34,483 bases of DNA from Rhodocyclaceae bacterium (GTDB taxonomy: Bacteria > Pseudomonadota > Gammaproteobacteria > Burkholderiales > Rhodocyclaceae): assembly GCA_025361105.1 (NCBI GenBank), contig JANYAW010000369.1:1-34483 (forward strand), read 5' to 3'. A program made the translations under genes and the position numbers. The notes beneath the pieces are model-generated. The model saw only the letters and a program-made list of their open reading frames with translations. It did no database searches and was not told the origin of the DNA. This document shows positions 8,512 to 16,797 of this stretch, piece by piece. The number at the start of each line of letters is the position of its first letter. The first letter of the stretch is position 1.

Positions 8512-9927
8512 ATGCTGAAAATTCACAATACGCTGAGCCGAGAAAAACAAGAATTTATTCCGCTTGAAGCGGGACGGATTCGGATGTACGTTTGCGGTCT
8601 GACGGTGCAAGATGTTCCGCACCTTGGCCACGCGCGCACCTTCATTGCGTTCGACGTGATTGCGCGTTGGTTGAAGATCACTGGGTACGACGTAAGCTAC
8701 GTCAGAAACATCACGGACATCGACGACAAAATCATTCGCAAAGCGGGTGAAGGCGGCGAGTCGATTGGCGCGCTGACTGAGCGCACCATCGTTGCGATGC
8801 AATCCGATTTTGCTGCCTTGGGAATGGCCGCGCCAGATTTTGAACCGCGCGCCACGCAATACATTCCGCAAATGCTGGAAATGATAGCGACTCTGGAGCG
8901 CAAGAAATTGGCCTATCAAGCGGGCGATGGCGATGTCAATTTTGCGGTGCGGCGCTTTGAAGGTTACGGAAAATTATCCGGCAAATCGCTCGACGATTTA
9001 CGCGCTGGTGAGCGCGTCGCCGTCGATACTTCAAAGCGTGATCCACTGGATTTCGTGTTGTGGAAATCCGCTAAAGCTACCGAACCTGCCGAGTCAAAAT
9101 GGGATTCACCATGGGGTTCGGGGCGTCCGGGCTGGCATATCGAGTGCTCGGCGATGTGCGTAGCAGTTTTAGGGAAGACTCTGGACATTCACGGCGGCGG
9201 GCCAGATTTGAAATTCCCGCATCACGAAAATGAAATCGCCCAAAGCGAAGGCGCACACGATGTGACTTTCGCCAACTATTGGATGCACACTGGTGCGCTC
9301 AATGTTGACGAAGAAAAAATGAGCAAGTCACTCGGTAATTTTTTTACCGTACGCGAGGCCTTGGCTCGCTACGATGCTGAAGTGATTCGTTATTTTGTGG
9401 TGCGTTCGCACTACCGCAGTAGTGTGAATTTTTCGGAAGACCAGCTAATCGAATCGCATGCTGCACTGCGTCGACTGTATACAGCGCTCAGGCAGGATTT
9501 GCCAGTTGGTGCTGGCAACACGCCGTTAAATGATGTGAATTGCGCAGTGAATTGGGATGACGATTACGGCAAGCGCTTTAGGGCCGCAATGGATGATGAT
9601 TTCAATACGCCTGAGGCACTCGCGGTGTTGTTTGATTTGGCTGGCGAAGTGAATCGCGGCAATCGCAGCGCTGTCTCGCAACTCAAAGCGCTCGGTGGCG
9701 TATTGGGTCTTTTGCAGCGAGCCCCGTCGGTTTTCTTGCAAGCAGTGACCGGGCTGACAGATGAACAGAGCCTTGGCAACGCGGCAATTGAGGAAAAAAT
9801 TTTGGCGCGAACGCAGGCTAAGCAAGCGAGAAATTTTGCGCAATCAGATCGCATTCGCGATGAGTTGAAGGCGCAAGGCATTGTTTTGGAGGATGGACCG
9901 CAAGGCACTACCTGGCGAAGATCGTGA
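8512..9927 (+). CDS. cysS: Cysteinyl-tRNA synthetase (CysS) carrying an in-frame repeat insertion
   Basis: This class I synthetase of 471 residues charges tRNA-Cys. It shows the zinc ligand C28 (MYVCG), the HIGH motif as HLGH (37-40), GWHIECSAM, and KMSKS (269-273). It ends with the [15 protein letters not shown] tail typical of the family. Between LYTALR and the [10 protein letters not shown] motif it is about 11 residues longer than E. coli CysS (recalled). This excess coincides with [10 protein letters not shown] (331-340), encoded by the dispersed repeat at 9501-9531. The insertion lies in the variable linker before the helical anticodon-binding part, where length change is likely tolerated. 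The gene is essential as a rule, so the copy must be tolerated. Confidence 0.97.
   Translation: MLKIHNTLSREKQEFIPLEAGRIRMYVCGLTVQDVPHLGHARTFIAFDVIARWLKITGYDVSYVRNITDIDDKIIRKAGEGGESIGALTERTIVAMQSDFAALGMAAPDFEPRATQYIPQMLEMIATLERKKLAYQAGDGDVNFAVRRFEGYGKLSGKSLDDLRAGERVAVDTSKRDPLDFVLWKSAKATEPAESKWDSPWGSGRPGWHIECSAMCVAVLGKTLDIHGGGPDLKFPHHENEIAQSEGAHDVTFANYWMHTGALNVDEEKMSKSLGNFFTVREALARYDAEVIRYFVVRSHYRSSVNFSEDQLIESHAALRRLYTALRQDLPVGAGNTPLNDVNCAVNWDDDYGKRFRAAMDDDFNTPEALAVLFDLAGEVNRGNRSAVSQLKALGGVLGLLQRAPSVFLQAVTGLTDEQSLGNAAIEEKILARTQAKQARNFAQSDRIRDELKAQGIVLEDGPQGTTWRRS
9501..9531 (-). repeat. Dispersed repeat copy 2, inside cysS
   Basis: On the plus strand it reads GCCAGTTGGTGCTGG, then CAACACGCCGTTAAAT. 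It is the reverse complement of the family core, with two changes in the centre (TG instead of CA). In the cysS frame it encodes [10 protein letters not shown], the same peptide and frame as in lpxH. The arms GCCAG/CTGGC can form a 5-bp stem with a 6-base loop. Confidence 0.93.
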
Positions 9928-9974
9928 CGGTCGCGATGGTAGCGAGGATTTGTATTTGCGCGGTGTAACATGCA

Positions 9975-9998
9975 AACGGCTCGGGTGTCCGAGCCGTT
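9975..9998. other. Perfect hairpin between cysS and tRNA-Leu
   Basis: A 10-bp perfect stem (AACGGCTCGG with its complement) closes a 4-base loop. No run of T follows on either strand, so it is not a textbook Rho-independent terminator. It could still end or process the convergent cysS and tRNA transcripts. Confidence 0.6.
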
Positions 9999-10065
9999 AC
10001 CTAATACCGTTTCAGTTTCAATCGTGGTCGCTGCATTTTCTTTTTTGCGAAGCCAAAAAATCGGC

Positions 10066-10150
<85 letters not shown>

Positions 10151-10175
10151 GGGTGCAAAACAGGCGCGGATTCTA

Positions 10176-12494
10176 ATGGAAAGCCCCAAATTGTCAAACA
10201 AGTCAGCCAAAACCAAGACCAAAACAGATTACTCGAATCGTCGAAAGGCCGATCCGCATTTCGAGCGCGAACGCGAGAAATATGACGAGCCGTTGCCGAG
10301 TCGTGAATTCATTCTCGACATCTTGACGACGCAAGGCGTGCCATTGGCATTCGTCGAGCTTTGCAATTTGCTTGATATAAAAGCCGTCGAGCAAGAACCA
10401 TTTCAACGTCGACTTGGTGCGATGGCGCGTGATGGTCAAGTGATGCAAAACCGGCGCGATGACTGGTTGGTACCAGATAAGGCTGACCTGATTCGTGGAC
10501 GCATTGAAGGTCATCCGGACGGCTACGGATTTCTCGCACCCGACGAAGGCGGTAGTGATTTGTTTTTGTCGGCGAAGGAAATGGCCAAAGTCTTGCACGG
10601 CGACCGTGCTATTGCGCGCGTCATTGGCATCGACCGCAAAGGTCGCCCTGAAGGCAAAGTGGTTGAGGTGATTGAACGCGCGAATACCAAGTTGGTTGGG
10701 CGCGTATTTCAAGAGCATGGCGTGTGGTTTGTGGTGGCCGAAAACAAGCGCATTAGCCAGGATATTTTGCTCGCGCCGTATGAAAAAAAGAACGCCAAAA
10801 TGCCGCGTCCGGAATCTGGCCAAGTGGTGATGGTGGAGTTGCTGGAACAACCAAGTCGGCAGTCGCAGCCGATTGGGCGCGTTATCGAAGTGCTCGGTAA
10901 CTATGCGGATTCGGGCATGGAAATCGAGATTGCGTTGCGCAAGCACGAGTTGCCGCACGAGTTCTCGAAAGACGCATTGGCGGAAACCAAAAAGCTGCCT
11001 GACACAGTGCGCAAGTCCGATTGGAAGGGTCGCGAAGACATCACCAAGTTGCCACTGGTGACTATCGACGGCGAGACCGCGCGCGATTTTGATGACGCGG
11101 TGTATTGCGAAAAAGTTGGCAAGGGATTTCGTTTGATTGTCGCGATTGCTGATGTATCACATTACGTGACCGCTGGAGGTGCGCTCGATGGAGATGCATA
11201 TGATCGTGGCACGTCGGTGTACTTTCCGCGTCGCGTGATTCCGATGTTGCCGGAAAAAATTTCCAATGGACTGTGTTCGTTGAACCCGGACGTAGAGCGA
11301 CTGTGTGTGGTCTGTGACATGTCGATTTCCGGTACAGGGGTCATCAGTCGCTATCGGTTTTATCCCGCAGTGATGTTTTCGCATGCGCGTTTGACCTACA
11401 CCGATGTGGCGGCGGCGTTGTACGAGCGCGATGCGCCAACGCGCAAGAAACTGGCGGCATTGTTGCCACATCTGGAGTCACTCGACACTTTGTTCAGGGT
11501 CTTGCTTCTCGCTCGAGAAAAGCGTGGTGCAATTGATTTCGAGACGCTGGAAACGCGCATGAGTTTTGATGGCAACGGGAAAATTTCGAGCATCGACCCC
11601 TACCATCGCAACGACGCACATCGGTTGATTGAAGAGTGCATGCTAGCGGCCAACGTTTGTGCGTCCGAGTATTTGCACAAGTGCGAACATCCGGCTTTGT
11701 ATCGCGTACATGAAGGCCCGACGCCTGAACGTTTGGTAAAGCTACGTGACTTTCTCGGTACCTTCGGTTTGCAACTTGGCGGTGGCGAAACACCAAGCGC
11801 CAAGGACTATGCAGCACTGCTGGCGCGCATCGGCGATAGGCCAGACAAACAATTGTTGCAAACGGTGATGTTGCGCTCGCTGCGGCAAGCGGTATATAGC
11901 CCAGACAATGTTGGGCATTTCGGGCTGTCGTATGAGAGCTATACACATTTCACCTCGCCGATTCGCCGCTATCCGGATTTGCTTGTTCATCGTGCTATCA
12001 AGGCTGCGCTAAAGGGCGTTCGCTACGAGCCCGGATCGTGGGATGAAATTGGAATTCACTGCTCGAAAACCGAACGTCGCGCCGATGAAGCGACGCGCGA
12101 TGTCGAAGCCTGGCTGAAATGCTTTTACATGCGTGATCGAATTGGCGAGGAATTTACCGGCAGTATTTCGGCGGTGGTGCCGTTTGGTGTGTTCGTCGCA
12201 CTCGACAATGTGTTTGTCGAAGGTTTGATTCACGTTTCCGAACTTGGTCACGATTATTTCCACTTTGATGAAAAAGCGCATGCAATGGTTGGCGAGCGCA
12301 GCGGTCGACGTTTCCGCTTGTCAGATCGCGTCTCAGTGCAGCTAGTGCGCGCTGATTTGGAGACCAACAAGATAGATTTTCGGCTAGTCGATGGCGGCGT
12401 TGTTGGCCGATCACAGAGCGTGGAAAAAAAGCCGTATAGCGACAATTCGGTGCCGAAAGCTAAGCAAAACAAAGGAAAGAGTGGGCGACGCTGA
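10176..12494 (+). CDS. rnr: Ribonuclease R
   Basis: This 772-residue RNB-family 3'-5' exoribonuclease degrades structured RNA and works in RNA quality control. Domains in order are an N-terminal winged-helix region (PSREFILDILTTQG), cold-shock domains (about 110-260), and the RNB catalytic domain with DGETARDFDDA (D298, D304, D306, D307) and HFTSPIRRYPDLLVHR. A C-terminal S1 domain (FTGSISAVVPFGVFVAL) and a Lys-rich tail (KKPYSDNSVPKAKQNKGK) follow. I set the start at ATG 10176 because the open frame upstream runs through the tRNA gene and cannot be coding. Only 25 bp separate the start from the tRNA 5' end, so the promoter must overlap the tRNA or lie beyond it. Confidence 0.96.
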   Translation: MESPKLSNKSAKTKTKTDYSNRRKADPHFEREREKYDEPLPSREFILDILTTQGVPLAFVELCNLLDIKAVEQEPFQRRLGAMARDGQVMQNRRDDWLVPDKADLIRGRIEGHPDGYGFLAPDEGGSDLFLSAKEMAKVLHGDRAIARVIGIDRKGRPEGKVVEVIERANTKLVGRVFQEHGVWFVVAENKRISQDILLAPYEKKNAKMPRPESGQVVMVELLEQPSRQSQPIGRVIEVLGNYADSGMEIEIALRKHELPHEFSKDALAETKKLPDTVRKSDWKGREDITKLPLVTIDGETARDFDDAVYCEKVGKGFRLIVAIADVSHYVTAGGALDGDAYDRGTSVYFPRRVIPMLPEKISNGLCSLNPDVERLCVVCDMSISGTGVISRYRFYPAVMFSHARLTYTDVAAALYERDAPTRKKLAALLPHLESLDTLFRVLLLAREKRGAIDFETLETRMSFDGNGKISSIDPYHRNDAHRLIEECMLAANVCASEYLHKCEHPALYRVHEGPTPERLVKLRDFLGTFGLQLGGGETPSAKDYAALLARIGDRPDKQLLQTVMLRSLRQAVYSPDNVGHFGLSYESYTHFTSPIRRYPDLLVHRAIKAALKGVRYEPGSWDEIGIHCSKTERRADEATRDVEAWLKCFYMRDRIGEEFTGSISAVVPFGVFVALDNVFVEGLIHVSELGHDYFHFDEKAHAMVGERSGRRFRLSDRVSVQLVRADLETNKIDFRLVDGGVVGRSQSVEKKPYSDNSVPKAKQNKGKSGRR

Positions 12495-12558
12495 ATCACG
12501 TACAATCGAACGAATGTAGCCAAACCATGCGAAGGTAATCTGAAAATGCGAGAGCGCA

Positions 12559-13722
12559 ATGATTGACGGTCTAATTGATTTTTCATGGCTACGATTTTTT
12601 ATTATCACCATGTGCTTGACGCAGGTGACGATTGCCACAGTGACAATTTTTTTGCATCGACATCAGGCACATCGCGCACTCGATTTGAGTCCACTCCCCA
12701 GCCATTTCTTTCGATTCTGGCTGTGGTTCACCACTGGTATGGTGACTAAAGAATGGGCTGCCATTCATCGCAAGCATCATGCAAAATGCGAGACAGCTGA
12801 CGACCCGCATAGCCCGCAAATGTTGGGCATCAATCGTGTGTTGTGGGGCGGCGTTTTCTTGTATGTGAAAGAGGCGCACAACAATGAGACGCTTGAACGT
12901 TATGGCCACGGCACGCCCGATGACTGGCTGGAGCGCAAGGTTTATTCGGCGAATCCAAAATCAGGGATACTGATCGCTTTGGCGCTCGACATGCTGATTT
13001 TCGGTGTTATTCCAGGCGCAGTTTTATGGGTGGTGATGGTGTTGTGGATTCCGTTTTGGGCAGCAGGGGTGATTAACGGCGTGGGTCACTTTTGGGGATA
13101 TCGCAACTACGCGAGTGCCGACGCGGCGCGAAACATCCTGCCATTTGGCATATTCATCGGCGGCGAAGAACTGCACAACAATCATCACACTTATGCCACC
13201 TCGGCCAAGTTGTCGAGCAAGTGGTACGAGTTTGATATTGGCTGGATGTATATCTGCATCCTCGAATGGTTGGGGTTGGCGCGAGTCAAAAAAATCGCGC
13301 CAAAGGCTAAATTTGGCGGCGTGCGCGCGTCAATTGATTTGGACACTTTGCAAGCGGTCATCACGCATCGCTACGATGTCCTCGCCCGTTATCTGACCTC
13401 TGTGCGCCAGCTCGCAGCAGAAGAATTTAGTCGCTTGAAAATGACCGCACAGGATGGCAAGCGCTTCAGGCGTTTGCTTGGGCAAGATGCGGCAACGCTG
13501 ACACCGGCGGCACGCGAGCAACTTAGCCCGCTGTTGGCGAGGAGCGAGCGTCTCGACAAAATCGTGACGATGCGTACTGAGCTGGAAGCCTTGTGGGAGC
13601 GCTCAAGCGCCTCGCATGAACAATTGGTGCGTCAATTACAGGACTGGATCGCACGTGCGGAAGCGAGCGGGATTCGGCAGCTTGAGGAATTCTCATTGAG
13701 CCTGAGACGCTACGCCGTATAA
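12559..13722 (+). CDS. Membrane fatty acid desaturase (acyl-CoA/acyl-lipid delta-9 type)
   Basis: This 387-residue integral membrane di-iron desaturase carries three histidine boxes: HRHQAHR (H33, H35, H38), HRKHH (H70, H73, H74) and ELHNNHH (H206, H209, H210). H177 in GVGHFWGY is an extra ligand. Hydrophobic segments lie near residues 10-30, 50-62 and 138-178. It introduces a double bond into membrane acyl chains, a common way to adjust fluidity. The C-terminal third (about 265-387) is a charged helical extension often seen in the beta- and gammaproteobacterial members. The gene is 64 bp after rnr and ends at a strong bidirectional terminator. Confidence 0.9.
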   Translation: MIDGLIDFSWLRFFIITMCLTQVTIATVTIFLHRHQAHRALDLSPLPSHFFRFWLWFTTGMVTKEWAAIHRKHHAKCETADDPHSPQMLGINRVLWGGVFLYVKEAHNNETLERYGHGTPDDWLERKVYSANPKSGILIALALDMLIFGVIPGAVLWVVMVLWIPFWAAGVINGVGHFWGYRNYASADAARNILPFGIFIGGEELHNNHHTYATSAKLSSKWYEFDIGWMYICILEWLGLARVKKIAPKAKFGGVRASIDLDTLQAVITHRYDVLARYLTSVRQLAAEEFSRLKMTAQDGKRFRRLLGQDAATLTPAAREQLSPLLARSERLDKIVTMRTELEALWERSSASHEQLVRQLQDWIARAEASGIRQLEEFSLSLRRYAV

Positions 13723-13741
13723 ATCTTCGGCACTGAAAAAC

Positions 13742-13765
13742 AAAAACCCGCCGAGGCGGGTTTTT
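13742..13765. terminator. Bidirectional Rho-independent terminator
   Basis: An 11-bp inverted repeat, AAAAACCCGCC with its complement GGCGGGTTTTT, sits between the convergent desaturase and rpmG genes. It has an A run on one side and a T run on the other, so it can serve both strands. Confidence 0.9.
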
Positions 13766-13781
13766 TATTGTGAAGCGAAAT

Positions 13782-13949
13782 TTACTTTAGTTTCACTTCC
13801 TTATAGGCAACATGCTTGCGCGCCTTCGGATCGTACTTCATGAATTCCAGCTTACCCGGCGTGGTCTTCTTGTTTTTTGACGTGGTGTAGAAATGACCGG
13901 TTCCGGCTGTGGATTCCAGTTTGATTTTTTCGCGTCCGCCTCTGGCCAT
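13782..13949 (-). CDS. rpmG: 50S ribosomal protein L33
   Basis: The minus strand encodes a 55-residue protein starting [14 protein letters not shown], with [19 protein letters not shown] and a lysine-rich end ([13 protein letters not shown]). This is the standard L33 sequence. It lacks the CxxC zinc pair, so it is the zinc-independent form. The ATG follows a good AGGAG at an 8-base spacing. It lies 32 bp after rpmB, as in the radC-rpmB-rpmG operon of E. coli. Confidence 0.97.
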   Translation of the reverse strand: MARGGREKIKLESTAGTGHFYTTSKNKKTTPGKLEFMKYDPKARKHVAYKEVKLK

Positions 13950-13981
13950 GATTTTCTCCTAAATGCTTATTGCTAGCGGAA

Positions 13982-14218
13982 TTAGACGCGTTCGCCGCGC
14001 TCGCGCAGCTCAATCAGAACGACATCAATACCTTTTTTATCAATCGTACGCAGGCCTGCGTTAGAAACACGCAAACTTACCCACCGGTTTTCATTTTCGA
14101 CCCAGAATCGACGGTTATGCAGATTCGGGAGGAAGCGACGCTTGGTCTTGTTATTAGCGTGCGAAACGTGATTTCCGACCATCGGGGCTTTCCCCGTGAC
14201 TTGGCAAACGCGGGACAT
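13982..14218 (-). CDS. rpmB: 50S ribosomal protein L28
   Basis: This 78-residue protein begins [27 protein letters not shown], the characteristic L28 start, and ends with [17 protein letters not shown]28 is part of the large ribosomal subunit. AGGAG precedes the ATG. A well-placed sigma70 promoter lies at 14255-14283, giving a leader of roughly 30 bases, so rpmB-rpmG can be expressed independently of radC. Confidence 0.98.
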   Translation of the reverse strand: MSRVCQVTGKAPMVGNHVSHANNKTKRRFLPNLHNRRFWVENENRWVSLRVSNAGLRTIDKKGIDVVLIELRERGERV

Positions 14219-14254
14219 GCTTGCTCCTAATATTGCCTAAAAGTAAAGCCAACC

Positions 14255-14283
14255 ATTTTAACGTGTAATTTTCCATTGTTCAA
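14255..14283 (-). promoter_or_regulatory. sigma70 promoter of rpmB-rpmG
   Basis: On the minus strand TTGAAC (-35, 14278-14283) and TAAAAT (-10, 14255-14260) are separated by 17 bases. The predicted start of transcription is about 30 bases from the rpmB ATG. Confidence 0.7.
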
Positions 14284-14340
14284 CAGTGTTTGGGTAAAAA
14301 ATCTAAAAAATTGCCGAAATTCCAATTTGGCCGACCAATT

Positions 14341-15022
14341 TCAGACCAAACCACGTTCTGCCAACGAAAGCGGTTTTTGGGTGGTGGTAACAATGAAATG
14401 ATCGAGCAAGCGGACATCGACCAGCGTGAGCGCCTGTTTCAGCGCCTGAGTTAGCGAAATATCAGCGGCCGACGCTTCGGCGCGGCCCGACGGGTGATTG
14501 TGCGCCAGAATAACGGCGGCCGCGTTGAGTTCAAGCGCCCGTTTGACTACTTCGCGCGGATGGACGCTGGTTTGCGTCAAAGTACCGCGAGACAATTCCT
14601 CGCTCTTGATGAGCTTGTTGCCTGCATCCAGCCACAGCGCGACAAACACTTCATGCGGCAACGGTGCGATTTGCAAGTGCAACCAATCGGCCACGGCTTG
14701 TGGGTTTGACAGTACATCGCGGGTGTTCATTTGCCCGACCAGCGTGCGTTTGGCCAGTTCCAAGACTGCAAGCAATTGCACGGACTTGGCGCGACCAATA
14801 CCGACGACTTCTTGTAATTTGCTGGCGGGTGCGGAGGCGAGTTGGTTCAAATCCCCGTCAAATTTTTCAAGCAGTTCACGGGCAAGGTCGACCGCCGATT
14901 TGCCGCGCCGCCCAACGCGCAAAAAAAATCGCCAAAATTTCTGCATCGGAAAGCGCCGCCGCACCATGCTTGAGCAAACGCTCGCGAGGCCGCTCCGCAG
15001 CTGGCCAGTGGTTAATCGCCAT
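14341..15022 (-). CDS. radC: RadC family JAB-domain protein, apparent frameshift
   Basis: Starting at ATG 15022 the frame gives [20 protein letters not shown]...[10 protein letters not shown], the normal RadC N-terminus, then runs out of frame at a run of eight T on the coding strand (14921-14928). With seven T the frame continues as [18 protein letters not shown] and reaches the stop at 14341, giving about 226 residues, the usual length. The helix-hairpin-helix part ([14 protein letters not shown]) and the JAB metal motif HNHPSG...D (H174, H176, D187) are intact. A sequencing or assembly indel, slippage-based recoding, or a recent mutation could explain this. RadC biochemical function is not settled. 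The gene is divergent from coaBC and heads the rpmB-rpmG cluster. Confidence 0.85.
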
Positions 15023-15065
15023 GGCATAGAATGTTTGCATTGTGCATTGTCAGGATTCTAAAGCC

Positions 15066-16250
15066 ATGATGGAACTGCATGGAAGGCGCGTGGTGCTTGG
15101 CGTGACGGGCGGTGTGGCGGCGTATAAGGCTGCCGAGTTGGCACGTTTGTTGGTGAAGGCCGATGTCGAGGTGAATGTTGTGCTCACCGAAGCTGGTGCG
15201 CAGTTTGTTGGCGCGGCAACATTTCAGGCAATTACCGGCAGGCCGGTTTGGCAAACCCTGTGGGATTCGCGAATGGACAACGCGATGGCGCACATCGACT
15301 TGAGTCGTGACGCGGATTTCATTTTGATTGCACCGGCAACGGCGGACTTCTTGGCCAAATTGACTCACGGTTTGGCGGATGATTTGTTGTCGACATTGTG
15401 CTTGGCGCGGGATTGTCCCTTGTTGGTCGCACCAGCGATGAACCGGCAGATGTGGCAAAACCCGGCCACGCAGCGAAATATCATGCAATTGGTCAATGAT
15501 GGCGTGAGCGTTCTTGGCCCAGGAATTGGCGAGCAAGCATGCGGCGAAACCGGTGCGGGGCGAATGCTCGAAGCGACTGAGATTCTCGATGATGCCATTG
15601 CGTTTTTGCAGCCGAAAGTCATGGCCGGAAAGCGCGTTTTGATTACCGCCGGACCGACCTTTGAAGCGATTGATCCGGTACGTGGATTGACCAATCCCAG
15701 CTCGGGGAAAATGGGTTTTGCACTCGCCCGCGCTTGTGTCGAAGCGGGTGCGCAGGTGACGCTGATAGCAGGTCCAGTGACACTGAACACGCCGCGCGGT
15801 GCGACACGTATTGACGTCACCAGCGCTTTGCAAATGCGTGATGCGGTGATGCGGGCAGTTGATGCTGCTGATGTGTTTATCGGCGTTGCTGCGGTTGCCG
15901 ACTATCGGCCAGTCGAAAACGTCGCACACAAGATAAAAAAATCATTAGTGATGAGTATTGATTTGATCGCTAATCCGGATATTTTGGCGGAAGTCGCAGC
16001 GCGTCCGAATGCCCCGTTTTGTGTAGGCTTTGCTGCGGAGAGCCAAAATTTGGCGAGCTATGCCGAAGGCAAACGCGTGGCCAAAAAACTGCCTCTAGTG
16101 GTCGGAAATTTAGTGCAAGACGGTCTTGGCGGCGATCAGAATGCGGTGACATTATTTGACGAAAACGGCGCACATTCGCTGCCCCAAGGCGACAAATTGG
16201 AAGTGGCGCGCGAGATTGTCAAACACCTCGCCGTGCTGGCGGGCAAGTGA
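15066..16250 (+). CDS. coaBC: Bifunctional phosphopantothenoylcysteine decarboxylase/synthetase (CoaBC)
   Basis: This 394-residue protein carries out two steps of coenzyme A synthesis. The N-terminal flavin-dependent CoaC half (about 1-185) shows H76 (AHIDLSR), the PAMN motif with N126, and C159 in [12 protein letters not shown]. The C-terminal CoaB half (about 188-394) shows [23 protein letters not shown] (N210) and the lysine motif HKIKK (K289). I chose ATG 15066 because AGGA at 15052 is well spaced and family members start just before [11 protein letters not shown]; a GTG at 15042 is also in frame. It is followed 7 bp later by dut, as in many proteobacteria. Confidence 0.97.
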   Translation: MMELHGRRVVLGVTGGVAAYKAAELARLLVKADVEVNVVLTEAGAQFVGAATFQAITGRPVWQTLWDSRMDNAMAHIDLSRDADFILIAPATADFLAKLTHGLADDLLSTLCLARDCPLLVAPAMNRQMWQNPATQRNIMQLVNDGVSVLGPGIGEQACGETGAGRMLEATEILDDAIAFLQPKVMAGKRVLITAGPTFEAIDPVRGLTNPSSGKMGFALARACVEAGAQVTLIAGPVTLNTPRGATRIDVTSALQMRDAVMRAVDAADVFIGVAAVADYRPVENVAHKIKKSLVMSIDLIANPDILAEVAARPNAPFCVGFAAESQNLASYAEGKRVAKKLPLVVGNLVQDGLGGDQNAVTLFDENGAHSLPQGDKLEVAREIVKHLAVLAGK

Positions 16251-16257
16251 GAAACCA

Positions 16258-16719
16258 ATGCACAAAATTGATATCAAAATCATCGATGCGCGCTTGCGAG
16301 ATGTCGACGCAGCGCTGATGCCCCAATACGCCACCGCTGGCTCGGCAGGGCTGGATTTGCGCGCCTGTATTGATGCGCCGATCCACTTGCAAGCCGATGC
16401 AACGACTTTGATCCCGACTGGCATTGCGATTCATCTTGGTGACCCCAATCTCGCCGCGATGATCCTGCCGCGTTCAGGCTTAGGTCACAAACACGGTATC
16501 GTTTTGGGGAACTTAGTCGGCTTGATTGATTCGGATTACCAAGGGCAAATTTTTGTGTCGACGTGGAATCGCGGCGCGCATGAGTTCGTCATCAACCCGA
16601 TGGAGCGTATTGCACAACTGGTGGTTGTACCGGTCGTGCAGGTCGCATTCAATATCGTCGATGAATTCGACAAAAGCCAACGCGGAGCGGGCGGGTTTGG
16701 GAGTACGGGAAAGGCTTAG
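16258..16719 (+). CDS. dut: dUTP diphosphatase (Dut)
   Basis: This 153-residue homotrimeric-type dUTPase converts dUTP to dUMP, keeping uracil out of DNA and feeding dTMP synthesis. Conserved motifs are [10 protein letters not shown] (motif 1), [11 protein letters not shown] (motif 2), GLIDSDYQG (motif 3, catalytic D91), MERIAQLVV (motif 4) and [10 protein letters not shown] (motif 5, nucleotide lid). ATG 16258 is 7 bp after the coaBC stop; the longer open frame upstream overlaps coaBC and is rejected. It is convergent with aceB across a 78-bp gap filled with repeat sequence. Confidence 0.97.
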   Translation: MHKIDIKIIDARLRDVDAALMPQYATAGSAGLDLRACIDAPIHLQADATTLIPTGIAIHLGDPNLAAMILPRSGLGHKHGIVLGNLVGLIDSDYQGQIFVSTWNRGAHEFVINPMERIAQLVVVPVVQVAFNIVDEFDKSQRGAGGFGSTGKA

Positions 16720-16728
16720 CGGCAACGC

Positions 16729-16784
16729 AACGGCGTGTCCGTGGTGCTGGCGATACTAATGGCGTGTCACCAGCACCAACTGGC
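16729..16784 (+). repeat. Dispersed repeat copy 3, with a degenerate head-to-head partial copy
   Basis: A full 27-base copy lies at 16758-16784 (one change, AAT for AAC). Just upstream, 16729-16740 repeats AACGGCGTGTCC, and 16742-16750 reads TGGTGCTGG, the inverse of part of the core. TGGTGCTGG pairs perfectly with CCAGCACCA at 16770-16778, a 9-bp stem around a 19-base loop. The block fills most of the gap between the convergent dut and aceB stops and may act as a transcript end. Confidence 0.85.
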
Positions 16785-16797
16785 AAGTTCGCTTCCC

